This document shows positions 41,094-51,174 of a stretch of DNA of 64,000 nt, piece by piece. The DNA comes from Hyposmocoma kahamanoa (lineage: Eukaryota > Arthropoda > Insecta > Lepidoptera > Cosmopterigidae): positions 3,354,486-3,418,485 of the forward strand of contig NW_020653770.1 of NCBI RefSeq assembly GCF_003589595.1, written 5' to 3'. Both the position numbers and the translations under genes were made by a program. How positions within the stretch are numbered: position 1 is the stretch's first letter; each line of letters starts with the position of its first letter. The notes beneath the pieces were generated by a model that saw nothing but the letters and a program-made list of their open reading frames with translations, had not been told where the DNA came from and did not search any database.

Positions 41094-41890
41094 AAAGTCA
41101 AAGTCAAAGATTATTTATTCCATAGGTAAAATAAATTTACACTTGAAATCGTCACATTTAAGCTACTGCTCGTTAACTACGCTGACCTCCCTGAGAAGAA
41201 CGAGCAAGAAACTCTAGGGATTGCTCTTTTCAAATAAACTTAAATGCTATGGAATACACTTTGAATCAAATTTGTGTGGATTCTGGAGCCATGTCATCTT
41301 TCCATACATCTTTATCTAACACGTAGTCTTCAATTTCGTAATATGATTTTTCGATCAAAATATTTTTAATGTAGTTTTTAAACTTAGGAAATGATAAACT
41401 TAATATATGCTCCGGAATCTTATTGTAAAAACGTATACAGTTCCCCATAAAAGAGTTGGTTACCTTGGTTAAACGAAATCGTGGTATCATGAGTTTGGAC
41501 TTATCTCTAAGGTTAATATTATGGATATCTTCTTTCTTATTGAAATTATGTATATTTTTTCGAGCATATAAAATATTTGAGTAAATGTACTGTGATGCCA
41601 CAGTCATGTTTACCAGTCTCCTTAAACTTTTCTCTGAGAGAAATCCGAGAGCCTAGACGGTACACAGAACGAATCGCTCGTTTTTGCAATACAAATATAG
41701 TTTGAATATCTGCCGCTTTACCCCACATGAGAATCCCATAGGACATTATACTATGGAATTAACTAAAGTAAGCTAGTCTAGCAGTACTAACATCGGTAAG
41801 CTCACGTTTTCTGCGGACTGCGTATGCAGCGGAGCTTAACCTGCTGGCCAGGGAAGATATATGTGTATTTATCTTTCGGGTTTCAGAAAG
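41094..41890 (-). pseudogene. Non-LTR retrotransposon 3' end (jockey-like C-terminus)
   Basis: The minus strand from 41890 reads 'NTHISSLASRLSSAAYAVRR', 'MSYGILMWGKAADIQTIFVL', 'QKRAIRSVYRLGSRISLREK', then after a frameshift 'QYIYSNILYARKNIHNFNKK', 'RFRLTKVTNSFMGNCIRFYN' and 'KIPEHI'. It ends in a TGACTT hexamer tail at about 41094-41112. It is the best-preserved C-terminal region of this LINE group in the window and a good guide to the others. No catalytic domain is present. Confidence 0.8.
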
Positions 41891-42499
41891 TTATTTAATC
41901 CTACGTCCTATACCCTACATCTCCCTTTACATTTATGTTTTACATTAATATATTTGATACTGTAATAACATCCGATGTCTAAAGTTTAAAGCCCAATGTG
42001 GTGTTGCTTGTACTGTTACCTAATAATTCAGGTAACAAAAGTTCCAACTCATCAGTACTAACAAGATGAAATTTGGGTAATACATTAATCAAGTAAGCAA
42101 TTAAAACTTTTACGTTTCGTAAAACCAGATGAATTTCACGTGGAATTTGATTTTACATGAGGGTGAAGCGACTGCACGAAGAAAATTTTATTTAAAAGCA
42201 AAAGGGTTTGAACCTATTAAGAAATTTTAAAAATCAGACAGGTTGATAATCTGGACAATTCTACTACTGGGAATAAGTTTTGTATCCCTAACTAGAATAC
42301 AGTGACAAATGAAAAAATCATAGACATTCAACATCAGACGCTTTCTTCTATGAAGTTTTATCAAATCTTCTACGAGTATAGCATAAGAATAGAAGTACCA
42401 TTTCGTTGGTCAACAGTTTTAGCATTTTTAAGTTTTAAGTTTTCAGAGCAGTCACTATGTAAAAAAATCTTGTTGAAGTGTATAATCTTTAGCTGATAC
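41891..42499. other. No recognisable feature
   Basis: AT-rich spacer; the 64-codon frame at 42302 is unsupported. Confidence 0.4.
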
Positions 42500-42675
42500 T
42501 CTGGTGAAATTACAAGCACATCGGACTTGTCAACTTATGTCAAACACAGTGGCAGTGTCTCTCAGGTCTTTGCGATTTAAAGCTCTAAGTGGCACTGCAA
42601 CTGTTCTGGACAGGAGTGTCGTTTAACACCAGGCACACGATGTATTCGTCCTGTCACTTGGTATCATAAAAAAAT
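42500..42675 (+). repeat. Family A 3' half
   Basis: 'CTCTGGTGAAATTACAAGCA', 'GGACTTGTCAACTTATGTC', 'GTCTTTGCGATTTAAAGCTC', 'GGCACTGCAACTGTTCTGGA', ending 'CACTTGGTATCATAAAAAAA'. The A-run end is well preserved. Confidence 0.75.
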
Positions 42676-43804
42676 ACATTTTTGAAACGTTGCAGCCACT
42701 TTTGCAAAACATTGCCAATGTTTCTGGAGAAAAGTTTAAAGATTCTAGGGAAGAAATTCGTTGATAACTTTTTTATGCTTAAATAGAAAAGTTAGTCAAT
42801 TTTACATTATGTTATAAAAGTACTATTGACGTATGACTATACCAAGGGTACAATGTGTTTATCAAAGAAGAGTAGAGCAAAACTATTAAAAGAATACAAT
42901 ATATGTCAGAGTGAGTGAGAGAGAGAGAGGGATGGTTCCGATCAGGGTGGCCTGAAGAACTGAACTGGACACCCAGGTAGTTCTGAAGAAATACTATCCA
43001 TGGTGGATACTCACTAACCGTTAGAAGAAAATCGAAAACAAAACGTAGCACAATCACACAACCAGCTTTCTGGTACAGAGTAAACAGCAGTATCGTGTCT
43101 TGTACCCAGGGACTCGATCTCGAATGTCTCAAAACAAACAGCAGCCCAATGTTATAGGGCGACACAAATATCCCCATAAGTCTGCCCACGTGTAGTTATC
43201 AGCTTATTAAGCAAACGACGACATTAAAGCGCAGCTGCATCCAAGTAGTATACAGCCTCATTAGTGCGCACAGGTGACTGCGCGTGTTCTTACTCCGTGA
43301 ACAATCAATTAGGTAGCCAATTAAAATTATTGGACACCATAGATGATCGTATTGCAAATCCGATATATGTTATACTAGTACATCAATCTATTAAAATTCA
43401 TTATATGTAGTTATATCCATTTAAGAAACTAACAAGACTGAGTGAAAGGAGAAACGTCTTGAAAATAATCGAAAATCCAAGGGGCGGTACGGTATCTCAT
43501 CCTTTACGAGATAACGTCTTTGTTAAAGACTTTGTCGATTAATAGTGCCAAGAGTGGACGGACCGTCCGCGTCCGGCAGATAATAGGTTACTTTGATCAA
43601 ATTAAAGAAGCGAGGGCAGGAGATCAAAGATATAGCTTTGGATAGATCCGAATTGTTTCTATTATACCCACAAAAGCCTAGATCATAAATATGAAACAAA
43701 GAATTGCTTTGCTTCAAGAATGCTCCTTATTATACGTAGATAAAAATTTGTCATTTAATATTGAAGGTGGGTGACTTTGTAAGTTAATATTAGTTTTATT
43801 TGTA
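42676..43804. other. No assigned gene; short GA microsatellite
   Basis: A (GA)n run at about 42909-42928 and an unexplained 125-codon minus frame at 42812-43189 ('EYPPWIVFLQNYLGVQF'), whose compositional bias partly comes from the GA repeat. Confidence 0.35.
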
Positions 43805-44040
43805 CTGTCATTGGTCATCATCATCTACCCATTTTACGTCCAGCTGATGAGCACGGGTCTCCTCTCATGCAGGTTTGGGACTTTGAAAGTTTTCCGAGGG
43901 TTGTGAACTTAATTCGACGTGTAGGTTTCATCATGACGTTTTCTTCACCGAAAAGCTCATGGTAAATTTCAAATCAAATTTCGCACATAAATTCTCAGGA
44001 ACTCAAAAGTGCGAGCCCAGATTTGAACCCATGGCTATAT
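43805..44040 (+). repeat. Common lepidopteran dispersed repeat
   Basis: Blocks in order: 'CATCATCATCTACCCATTTT', 'ACGTCCAGCTGATGAGCACG', 'GGTCTCCTCTCATGCAGG', 'CATGACGTTTTCTTCACCG', 'AAAAGCTCATGGTAAATTTC', 'TTCTCAGGAACTCAAAAGTG', 'CGAGCCCAGATTTGAACCC'. The 'GTTTTCCTTCACCG...GCTCGTGGTAAATTTCAA' pattern is a widespread element in moths and butterflies. Confidence 0.7.
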
Positions 44041-44463
44041 ATAATATATAAGTAACGATAAATGTATGATACCACGATTTTTTGTCATTGGTAACTTCAT
44101 TCATTTGTTACGCATCTTAGTCTATTTGCAACAAATAAGCAACTCTGCTTACAAATAAGCCAAGAAGGCTTCCGTGTGTGTGAGATTAATGCACCTTTCG
44201 ATAAAAATGAGACAAAAAGTCGCCTAATATTGTGAAGAAGTATGTACTGAACAATTTTTTTCAAATGACAATGAAAATGAAGTAGACGTTGACGACAAAG
44301 TTGACGAAGACAATGATGTTGGCGACGATTATGAAATTGCTGTTAGCTGTTGCTATTCATGAACCTAAATTAAATTGAAGGAGGAAACAAAATAACTTAT
44401 ATTAGAAAATAGTTTACCTCTTATCATCAAGGTTGCTTTTTGTTATAAATAATCACTTTCTTA
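44041..44463. other. No recognisable feature
   Basis: Contains an Asp/Glu-rich plus-strand segment near 44270-44330 encoded by GA-rich low-complexity DNA; no frame long enough to support a gene. Confidence 0.4.
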
Positions 44464-44749
44464 CATTGACTTCAAATAAATGGACGACGGGTCTAATACA
44501 AAAACCACGAAAAAAATGTCCTAAGTCAACCTATTTAAACGTATTGACATGTAAAGGAATATGAAAAAGCTAAAACGTTGAATTTCAATTGTAATGTCAT
44601 CGCAGTACTGTCTAATTTTGCTTGCTTCGCTGTTAGTCGAACAAACGAAGACTAAAGCGTGAACGACGCTCTGTATATGATTTTAACGCCCTATAAGTTC
44701 GGACACTTTTTAGCGCGGACCCGACGTCCATATAATTGTAAGTCAATGC
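44464..44749 (-). mobile_element. Miniature element M3, copy 2, with exact 8-bp target duplication
   Basis: Reverse orientation relative to the copy at 14615. The ends are 'CATTGACTTCAAATAAATGG' and 'CATATAATTGTAAGTCAATG'. The octamer CTTTCTTA is directly repeated on both sides (44456-44463 and 44750-44757). An 8-bp duplication points to a hAT-like or other 8-bp-duplicating transposase as the mover. No coding capacity. Confidence 0.8.
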
Positions 44750-44757
44750 TTTCTTAG

Positions 44758-45219
44758 CTAAATATTACGAGTTATTCAAAACACTCACCCACACGATAAA
44801 TAAGTACAACAATAACTTAAATGTAAAATAATTTGCCTAACAAGAAATAGCAAAGTCGTAAATGTCTTCAAAGTTTACCGTGTCACCAAGTTTCATTACA
44901 GTCCATAAACACCATAATTTTGAAAATGACGTGTGTGGTTTATTTTTTCAACAGCAAACTATAATTTTGCATACCTGTGGGTAAATTTGGAAGTCAGGAG
45001 ACAGGTGTAAGTTTATGAGAATCGTAATGTAAATTTTACGATTAGAGACAGCAGTAACAGTTAAAATTGGACGTGTTCATTAATAGATGGAATTTAGAAT
45101 AACCACTTTTGGGTCATTCTATGAAAATATTACTTGATTTCATTTATACAGACTCATTTTTATTATTAAATATCTTTTAAACATGTTTATATGTAAAAGT
45201 AGAGTAAGACGATTGTAGA
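44758..45219. other. No recognisable feature
   Basis: AT-rich spacer between M3 and family A. Confidence 0.4.
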
Positions 45220-45445
45220 AGTAGAGCTCCTTGTGAAAGAGTTCGTCTAGTGAAGTACAGCCACCTTACCTATTTCTGCTGCCAAGAAGTAATGTGAGCA
45301 TTACTGCATTTCGGTTTTGAAGGATAATGGTGAAATTACAGGCATAAGGGACTTGTCAATTTATGTCTCAGGGTGACTGGTGCAGCTCTGAGCGGTACTA
45401 CAACTATTACGGACAGGCGCGTCGCTGGTCAAAGAAATGGGATAA
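45220..45445 (+). repeat. Family A copy with internal deletion
   Basis: Starts exactly at the family 5' end 'AGTAGAGCTCCTTGTGAAAG' and keeps 'GTAATGTGAGCATTACTGCA' and 'GGTGAAATTACAGGCATAAG'. It loses the 'CAGTGGCAG...AAAGCTCTGAG' middle and the A-rich end. Confidence 0.7.
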
Positions 45446-46094
45446 GTAAGTGACAAATTATTTATTCTTGATGCTTCCCCGTCGTACTTCGTCCATAAAA
45501 AACAAAAGCTTCGCGCGCTCGTCTTCTCTTCTATAATTTCGAATCATTCTTCTCTCTTGCACACGCCTTCCCTCTCACTTTCGCGTTTAGATACCTTCAG
45601 CCATCGCCTAAATTATAATAACGCATGCCTTCAGATCTAGCAATCCCTCACAGTTGATCTTTCAATAAAGAAACAATACCAATAATCGGAAAACCAACAT
45701 AGACATAACATACTATTTATAGCTAGACTATAAATATAACATGGGCGTGCGAACATTGATCTAATAAATCGAGAACAAAGTTAATAAAACTAGACCAACT
45801 ATCCTAGCTCAGCGGTTCAAAGAGGCTTTTAGTCTCGGACAACCAATTCCACCCCTCTGCTCTCTAATAGCGTAACTTATATACCGGTATAAAGTTCACA
45901 CTAAAATGTCAAACCCTAATACGTTTCCTAACACCATTCTAAAGAAAGGTGAACTATTATCTAAAGATAATAGTTCACTTTAACGCGCTCCACACAAACG
46001 TAATTTGAACGTACATACCTTAATTTATTTGACCTAATAACGCTTGAATTAAAATTTACTAAACCTCGATAGAACACAGTATACTCCATAAATA
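45446..46094. other. No gene; contains a short perfect-type hairpin
   Basis: At about 45945-45982 'GTGAACTATTATCT' and 'AGATAATAGTTCAC' pair with almost no loop. The rest is AT-rich. Confidence 0.5.
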
Positions 46095-46258
46095 ATACTC
46101 CATATTTGAAATTTCTTATTATTATTGTATACAAAGATCAAACACAAAGAAAAATCATTCTACCCGACAAGGATCATCAGGATCGACCATCTGGACTCGA
46201 CCTAATGCCTTTATCACACCGTAGCTAACGCTCTTCCGACTGAGCTATGGAACGAAAC
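46095..46258 (-). repeat. tRNA-like SINE (family S3-related)
   Basis: Minus-strand head 'GTTCCATAGCTCAGTCGGAA' with A box 'TAGCTCAGTCGG' and B box 'GGTCGAGTCC' 43 bases on, then a body running through 'TTTCTTTGTGTTTGATCTTT' as in family S1 ('GTTCGATCTTTGTATTAAT'). The 3' body is thus shared with S1 while the head resembles S3. Confidence 0.65.
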
Positions 46259-46744
46259 AGCAGATTTTTATTTTTGGTTTTTAACGACTCGTGAGAAAAA
46301 TATGAAAGTTTTTCTTGACTCAACACTAACAGAACTTGTCAGTTTTATTTACAAATACACCATATTTATTAAACAAGTATTAAAGTACATAATAGAAAAA
46401 TTTTACGTGGAATTGCTTCCAAACAAGTTTTGTCTTGCCCAGGATCTTCCTGTCCGATTCTCGGCCGGTAGAAACAGAAACAATATTAAGACAAACAGCC
46501 TCTGGGCCTAAAACAGACCACTTAACTTCAGAACTCGAAACGTAGATAATTGGTTTCGGAAATTTATTAGATTTGATACTTCAGTGAGAACTTTGGTCTG
46601 GGTTTCGACTTACATTACAGCTTTTCTGCTCAACTTTGCGCTATTCAGTCATAGGGTGAAAGCTGATACCATAAATTTCAGGTCAATTTATACCAAAACG
46701 CTTTTGTTTCTGGTCACTCGATATTTCGATGCTTTCGATCCGTA
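46259..46744. other. No recognisable feature
   Basis: Open frames at 46302-46511 and 46584-46877 show no motif. The second runs into the family A copy. Confidence 0.4.
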
Positions 46745-47060
46745 CAAGCTTCATGTGAAACAGTTCGTCCAGGGTTATACTTGGGAGTACTACCTACTAC
46801 CTTACTACCTTACCTATTTCTGCCGTCAAGCAGTAATGTCAGCATTACTGTGTTCGGGTTTTGAAGGGCACCCTTAGGTGCTAAAGAAATCACAGGCACA
46901 TGAGACGGATCAACTTATGTCTAAAGGTGGCGGGCGCAATGGTAGTGCCCCTCAGATCTTTGCGATTTAACGCTCTGAGTGACACGGTAACGGTTATAGA
47001 CAGGCGTGTAACTTACCATTAGGCGCACGACTTCTTCGTCCCGTCATTTGATGTTATAAA
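46745..47060 (+). repeat. Family A copy with small insertions
   Basis: 5' part 'CATGTGAAACAGTTCGTCCA', then a short duplicated 'CTACCTTACTACCTTACC', 'GTAATGTCAGCATTACTGTG', 'CTCAGATCTTTGCGATTTAA', 'GTCCCGTCATTTGATG'. About 20 bases longer than other copies because of the duplication near 46800 and an insertion at 46870. Confidence 0.75.
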
Positions 47061-47261
47061 TATATATGATTACAAATAATAAACTGAAAAGGAACAAACT
47101 CAGTATATGTCACAGTTGGACTGCTGTAACGTTGGCTTTCACTTGGAACCGCTTTTATAGGGTAAGTAACGTACTGATCACACAGTTAGTCAACACTAAA
47201 ATTATAAAAGATAACTTAAAATTGTTCTAAAAATAAAATAGAAAAATTACTAACAATATAA

Positions 47262-47437
47262 TAGGGGTTAAAGTATGAAATTGCCGATTTGTACTGAAAA
47301 TCTANNNNNNNNNNTAAAAAAAAAAAATCACAGAAACCATTTGAAAAAAGTTTCATTCGAAAACCTCAAACCATGAAGATTCTATGAAAATTCAAAGAAC
47401 CTTGCAATAAAACGGCAATTTCATACTTTAACCCCTA
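47262..47437. mobile_element. Miniature inverted-repeat element M4, interrupted by an assembly gap
   Basis: Left end 'TAGGGGTTAAAGTATGAAAT' followed by TGCCG; right end 'CGGCAATTTCATACTTTAAC' followed by CCCTA. These are 27-base inverted ends without mismatch. The interior contains the ten-N run at 47305-47314. No target duplication could be decided. Only one copy is in the window. Confidence 0.7.
47305..47314. other. Assembly gap (10 N)
   Basis: Ten undetermined bases inside the loop of the M4 inverted repeat, next to an A-run, a place where assemblies often break. Confidence 0.95.
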
Positions 47438-47839
47438 ATATTACTGGAATTGAATGGAATATGCTTTATATGCGATCTATCGATCGAAATATCTTGTGCC
47501 TTGGTTTATAGTCATTGATTTAAAAAGAAAAATGTTTTAGTTTGTGCTTAACGAACGCGGTGTTTATTTAGGTTATGGACGTAAGGAAGTATGCTGGGCC
47601 CATAACTTAATATTATTATTAAGCACAGAACAATTTGTTTTTTTTTTAAACTACAGAGACTACAGACTGTAGGTACAAGATATTTTTGATGTTATTGAAA
47701 CAGAAATAATAAATAAATAAACATTAGACAACATCAAATAAGTTGCTCGTATACCAAAGTAAGTAACTAGAGCTTTTGTGTACTGGAAATCCGAAACAAC
47801 GACGGTACCACAAGCACCCAGACCTGAGGCAATATAGAA
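47438..47839. other. No recognisable feature
   Basis: AT-rich with short T and A runs. Confidence 0.4.
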
Positions 47840-47925
47840 ATGTTAGTTTTCTGGATAGGGATCGAACCTGAAACCTCAGAGAGAACATGAATACCGATGT
47901 ATAAGCCACTCGTCCACAGAGGTCA
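47840..47925 (-). repeat. tRNA-like SINE head (family S2-related)
   Basis: Minus strand 'ATGACCTCTGTGGACGAGTG' (A-box region) and 'CAGGTTCGATCCCTATCCAG' (B box) separated by about 35 bases. The 'CTCYGTGG-CGA' start resembles S2 but the body is different or lost. Confidence 0.55.
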
Positions 47926-48324
47926 TACCAAATACACACACGTTTGGCCACAATATCAAGCAATGATGTTATCGACGATGGCACGCGTTTGCATGGCCTG
48001 TCAGGAAGGAATTTTTCACAGTATTCGATTCAAGTATCTATTCAATTTAACCTTCAATATGTGTGCGTTTCGAGAAACGCAGATGCCGTAATTGTATTCC
48101 ATTACTTTGCCGCAAGCATTAAGAAGGAGGAAGCGAAGCACTTAGTGCAAATGGGCAAATGTGGCAAATTAACGACAAGAATGGAGCGTTGGAGACTTTC
48201 TAATCGAAGGAGGAACGGTAAGGGTGGAGCTAAATTGAAAAGTCAGTGCACATCCTACAAAATAAATGCGATGGAAAACCAACAAGCAGGCTACTTTCCT
48301 GTGGCGGTCGAGATTATAAGGTTC

Positions 48325-48475
48325 GAGAGTAGAGCTCCTTGTGAAAGAGTTCGTCCAGGGAAGTATTCGTCCTATTTCTTTTATTATTTGGAAGGGTAAG
48401 GAGGCTGGTGAAACTACAGGTATATGGGACTTCTCGATGACTTGTTCGTCCCGCCACTTGGTATTATACAAAAAA
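48325..48475 (+). repeat. Family A copy with large internal deletion
   Basis: Has both ends of the unit ('AGTAGAGCTCCTTGTGAAAG' and 'CGTCCCGCCACTTGGTATTA') but lacks about 140 bases between the 'GGGACTTCTCGATGAC' block and the end. The C-terminal part of an open frame from 47944 is nothing but this repeat. Confidence 0.75.
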
Positions 48476-48608
48476 AAGGGCGTCACTGCTAATATGCGAG
48501 TTAGAAAATAAGGCTGTGTAAGGGACTTTGACCTATACACCAAGCTGGTGTACAATGCAGTGCATGTATATTAAAATGAAGTCAGAACAAGAAACTTAAC
48601 ATAAAATA

Positions 48609-49640
48609 CAAAATGAGTACGAAAAAAAACTGCCCGCAAATCGAATGTGGATCCCAAGATCCTTCGATCCGCCAAAAAGAATGTTGAGGAAGGGAACTGG
48701 AGTCCAAACCTCCTTCGGATGGTAGAGGAAACTGAAGAGCAAGATCCTACATCGGGCCCCTCGCACCAGACCATCCCTGCAGCAACCTCTGATCCGGGGG
48801 ATCTATGGAGTGGTGTTACTGTCGAGGTACAAACAAGCGACGTTGTAAATATCGAAGCGGACACAAACAAGCAAACTAGTGACGATCGACGAGAAACCGA
48901 ATCTAACTTTCAATCTGGTGCATTAGCGATACAAGCCGTTAATATATTGAGACCAAACATTCCCGACTTCAGAAACCTTTCAGAAAGAAAAGTTGAAGTT
49001 GATCTAAACTATTTAGGATGTCACGGACTAATCGAAAGAACTTAGGGTCTAATTCATTCCGTGATTCAGGCCTACACACATATACCGGGGAGAGTTGAAG
49101 TGGAGAGGATAAAACCAGGAGTATTTTTATATAATGTGACTAATATCTTTCTCTCCCCTCCTCCAGGATCTTCAAGCTCCGAAACGTCCGTTCCGACAGC
49201 AAGACCCAAGCGACCAACAGATCAACCCTTTCAAACACATCCGTATATTAAGAAATTAAAGGAAGGAATCAAACTTCCTCCAAAATACCATGGTCTACCA
49301 ATTAAAAGAATTTCACTACAAACTAAAGGTTTTACAGAGGAACAAGTTACATCCGTGATCACAGACTATCCAGAAATAACTCTCCAGGATCTCATTGAAT
49401 GTATTTTGATTAAGACTTTACCGGATTCCGTAAATGAATCAACACAGAAACATTGGTTCATTATTTTAAAAGTACCTACCTCAAAATTGTATGGAATTAC
49501 ATCTATTTGCCAAGTTTTATTGGAACCGGTTAACAGAAAGTGGGTGAAATCCAATAAACCGGATTCATTCACTAATTTGCTACCCTTACGTCAAATTGAA
49601 TGTGCAACAATCGCAAAAACCTAAAAACTTGATATTTTTT
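48609..49640 (+). pseudogene. Gag/ORF1-like retroelement protein remnant in two frames
   Basis: The first frame (48647-49045) gives 133 residues: 'MDPKILRSAKKNVEEGNWSP', a Thr/Ser/Glu-rich middle, and 'RKVEVDLNYLGCHGLIERT'. A one-base shift links it to a 187-residue frame (49061-49624): a Pro-rich linker 'PPPGSSSSETSVPTARPKRP', then 'HPYIKKLKEG', 'FTEEQVTSVITDYPEITLQD' and 'WFIILKVPTSKLYGITSICQ'. The last part has the look of the segment before zinc knuckles in jockey-type ORF1 proteins ('F...VP......I..IC'), but no CCHC knuckles follow. It ends in 'AACAATCGCAAAAACCTAA', the right end of the Penelope-type tail. Identity is unsure; it could also be a unique gene captured by an element. Confidence 0.45.
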
Positions 49641-49805
49641 ATTATGAGAAATATTCGTTTTTTACACATATCGATATTTGAAATCGATGTGGCGTCTGTA
49701 CACTGCGCGCGGCAATCGCACACACGTACAAACCGCGCTGTTAGTTTTTATGGACTTACCATAAGTAATTAATACATTCAGGCGTTACTTTGCGGAAGTC
49801 CTTGT

Positions 49806-50123
49806 TAATAAAAATGGAAGTAAATTAATTTGCTACTCTCCGAACCCAGTGAAGGTTAAATCGTGCAAAACAGCTGCGCTTGTATCCTCAGGGGCTGTTG
49901 ATTGTTCGACGCTTGGCCGAATCAACAACAACGTGTCGGGTATATTTTTGATGGTGGTGTATGTGACTGTAGTCGGCCTTGTGTAATTTATTTTATTAAT
50001 TTTATGCGCAGGGAAGGTGGGAAAATTAACAGCATGAAAAAATATTCAACACAAGCGCAGCCATTTTGCACGATTTAACCTTTACTGGGTTCGTATCAAA
50101 TTAATTTACTTCCATTTTTATAA
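49806..50123. mobile_element. Miniature inverted-repeat element M5 with arms of about 70 bp
   Basis: The left arm runs 'ATAAAAATGGAAGTAAATTA', 'GAACCCAGTGAAGGTTAAAT', 'CGTGCAAAACAGCTGCGCTT'. The right arm is its reverse complement except for an 8-base insertion ('CTACTCTC') in the left arm and a few substitutions. The centre is about 170 bases and non-coding. TA lies at both outer edges (49806-49807 and 50121-50122), a possible target duplication. Confidence 0.75.
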
Positions 50124-50850
50124 CCACACTTCTCTTATTTTACTATGGTGAAGGTGTCTAAAATGGTATCTATATCATTGTTTATTGAATTCGTTCGTTT
50201 TTTGTTATTTTTAAGCTACACTATATCTTCCATATTGTACCCGAGGCAGTTATTAGATAACATGTCGTTTTTGTTTCATTTCAATTTGCGATCTCTCGTT
50301 TCACGTGAAAATATGATATTAGAAGTCGTTTGTTTACCATTTTGTCCTATTCTTCGAGGGCTACCAATAAAGTGACTTCTTTAATACATTTTTTTCTGCT
50401 CGTGTACTTGAAGTAATCTGTCAATTAAAATTACATAGACCATATCATAAAGGTGCGCTTTTTTGTTCTGAATGAAAATTGTATTGTCCATGGTACTCGC
50501 CACTGAGCTAAAAAAATTCTACTGTACATAGAACTATGAGTTTCAAAAAATATACGTTTTATTTTGGCTAATTAAAATATCAATTAGGTCGCTACTCAAA
50601 CACTATACTGCCTCCGGATTGATTAAATTGGCCAAAAAGTCTTACAACCGGCCCATAAATCTTTATGACAAAAATTATCGGTTAACATATATGCGGTATT
50701 TGGCTAGTTCTATTCTATCTTTTTACTTTTTGTCTAAATATATGAAGAAGTTGTATGGTGGAACCTTTGCCTATCCTAATAAATGGATTAAAATAAACTT
50801 TATAAAAAAAATGCGTTTGTCGTCTTGAATCGTTAACAACATATAGGTAT
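50124..50850. other. No recognisable feature
   Basis: Open frames at 50145-50375 and 50619-50828 are Leu/Phe/Tyr-rich because of T-rich DNA and have no motif. Confidence 0.4.
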
Positions 50851-51085
50851 AGGAAATGAAACTATTTTTCCGGATTTAAATCGCGTATATTTGTTTTTTC
50901 AAACAAACCGACGTTTCGGGCCCTTTACAGGTCCCATGGTCACGGTTGACTGGGGCGGTACAGTCTTCAACCAGTTATGTCTAATATACAAACCACCCTA
51001 TTTTTTCACTATTTACGCGATCTAAATCCGGAAAAATAGTTTAATTTCCTATGTGTAACAATCGCGAAAACCTAAGAACTCGAAA
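50851..51085. repeat. Penelope-type fold-back copy
   Basis: 50851-51005 is the tail inverted ('GGAAATGAAACTATTTTTCC', 'AACCGACGTTTCGGGCCC', 'CAAACCACCCTATTTTTTCA'). 51006-51085 is the upright end ('CGATCTAAATCCGGAAAAAT', 'AACAATCGCGAAAACCTAAG', 'AACTCGAAAC'). The two halves touch without spacer, so the arms would fold on each other over about 60 bases. Confidence 0.75.
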
Positions 51086-51174
51086 CATATAGGTACATTA
51101 AATATTTATTCTGTTTGATAATTTTATTTACTCGTAGGGAATATTGTATGCAATCATTACATACTTATGTAAAA

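Noticed and set aside
42812..43189. 125-codon minus-strand frame as a gene
   Set aside because: No motif, crosses a GA microsatellite, and no neighbouring exon or splice signal supports it.
47944..48399. 151-codon open frame as a gene
   Set aside because: Its last 25 codons are family A repeat and the rest has no family resemblance.
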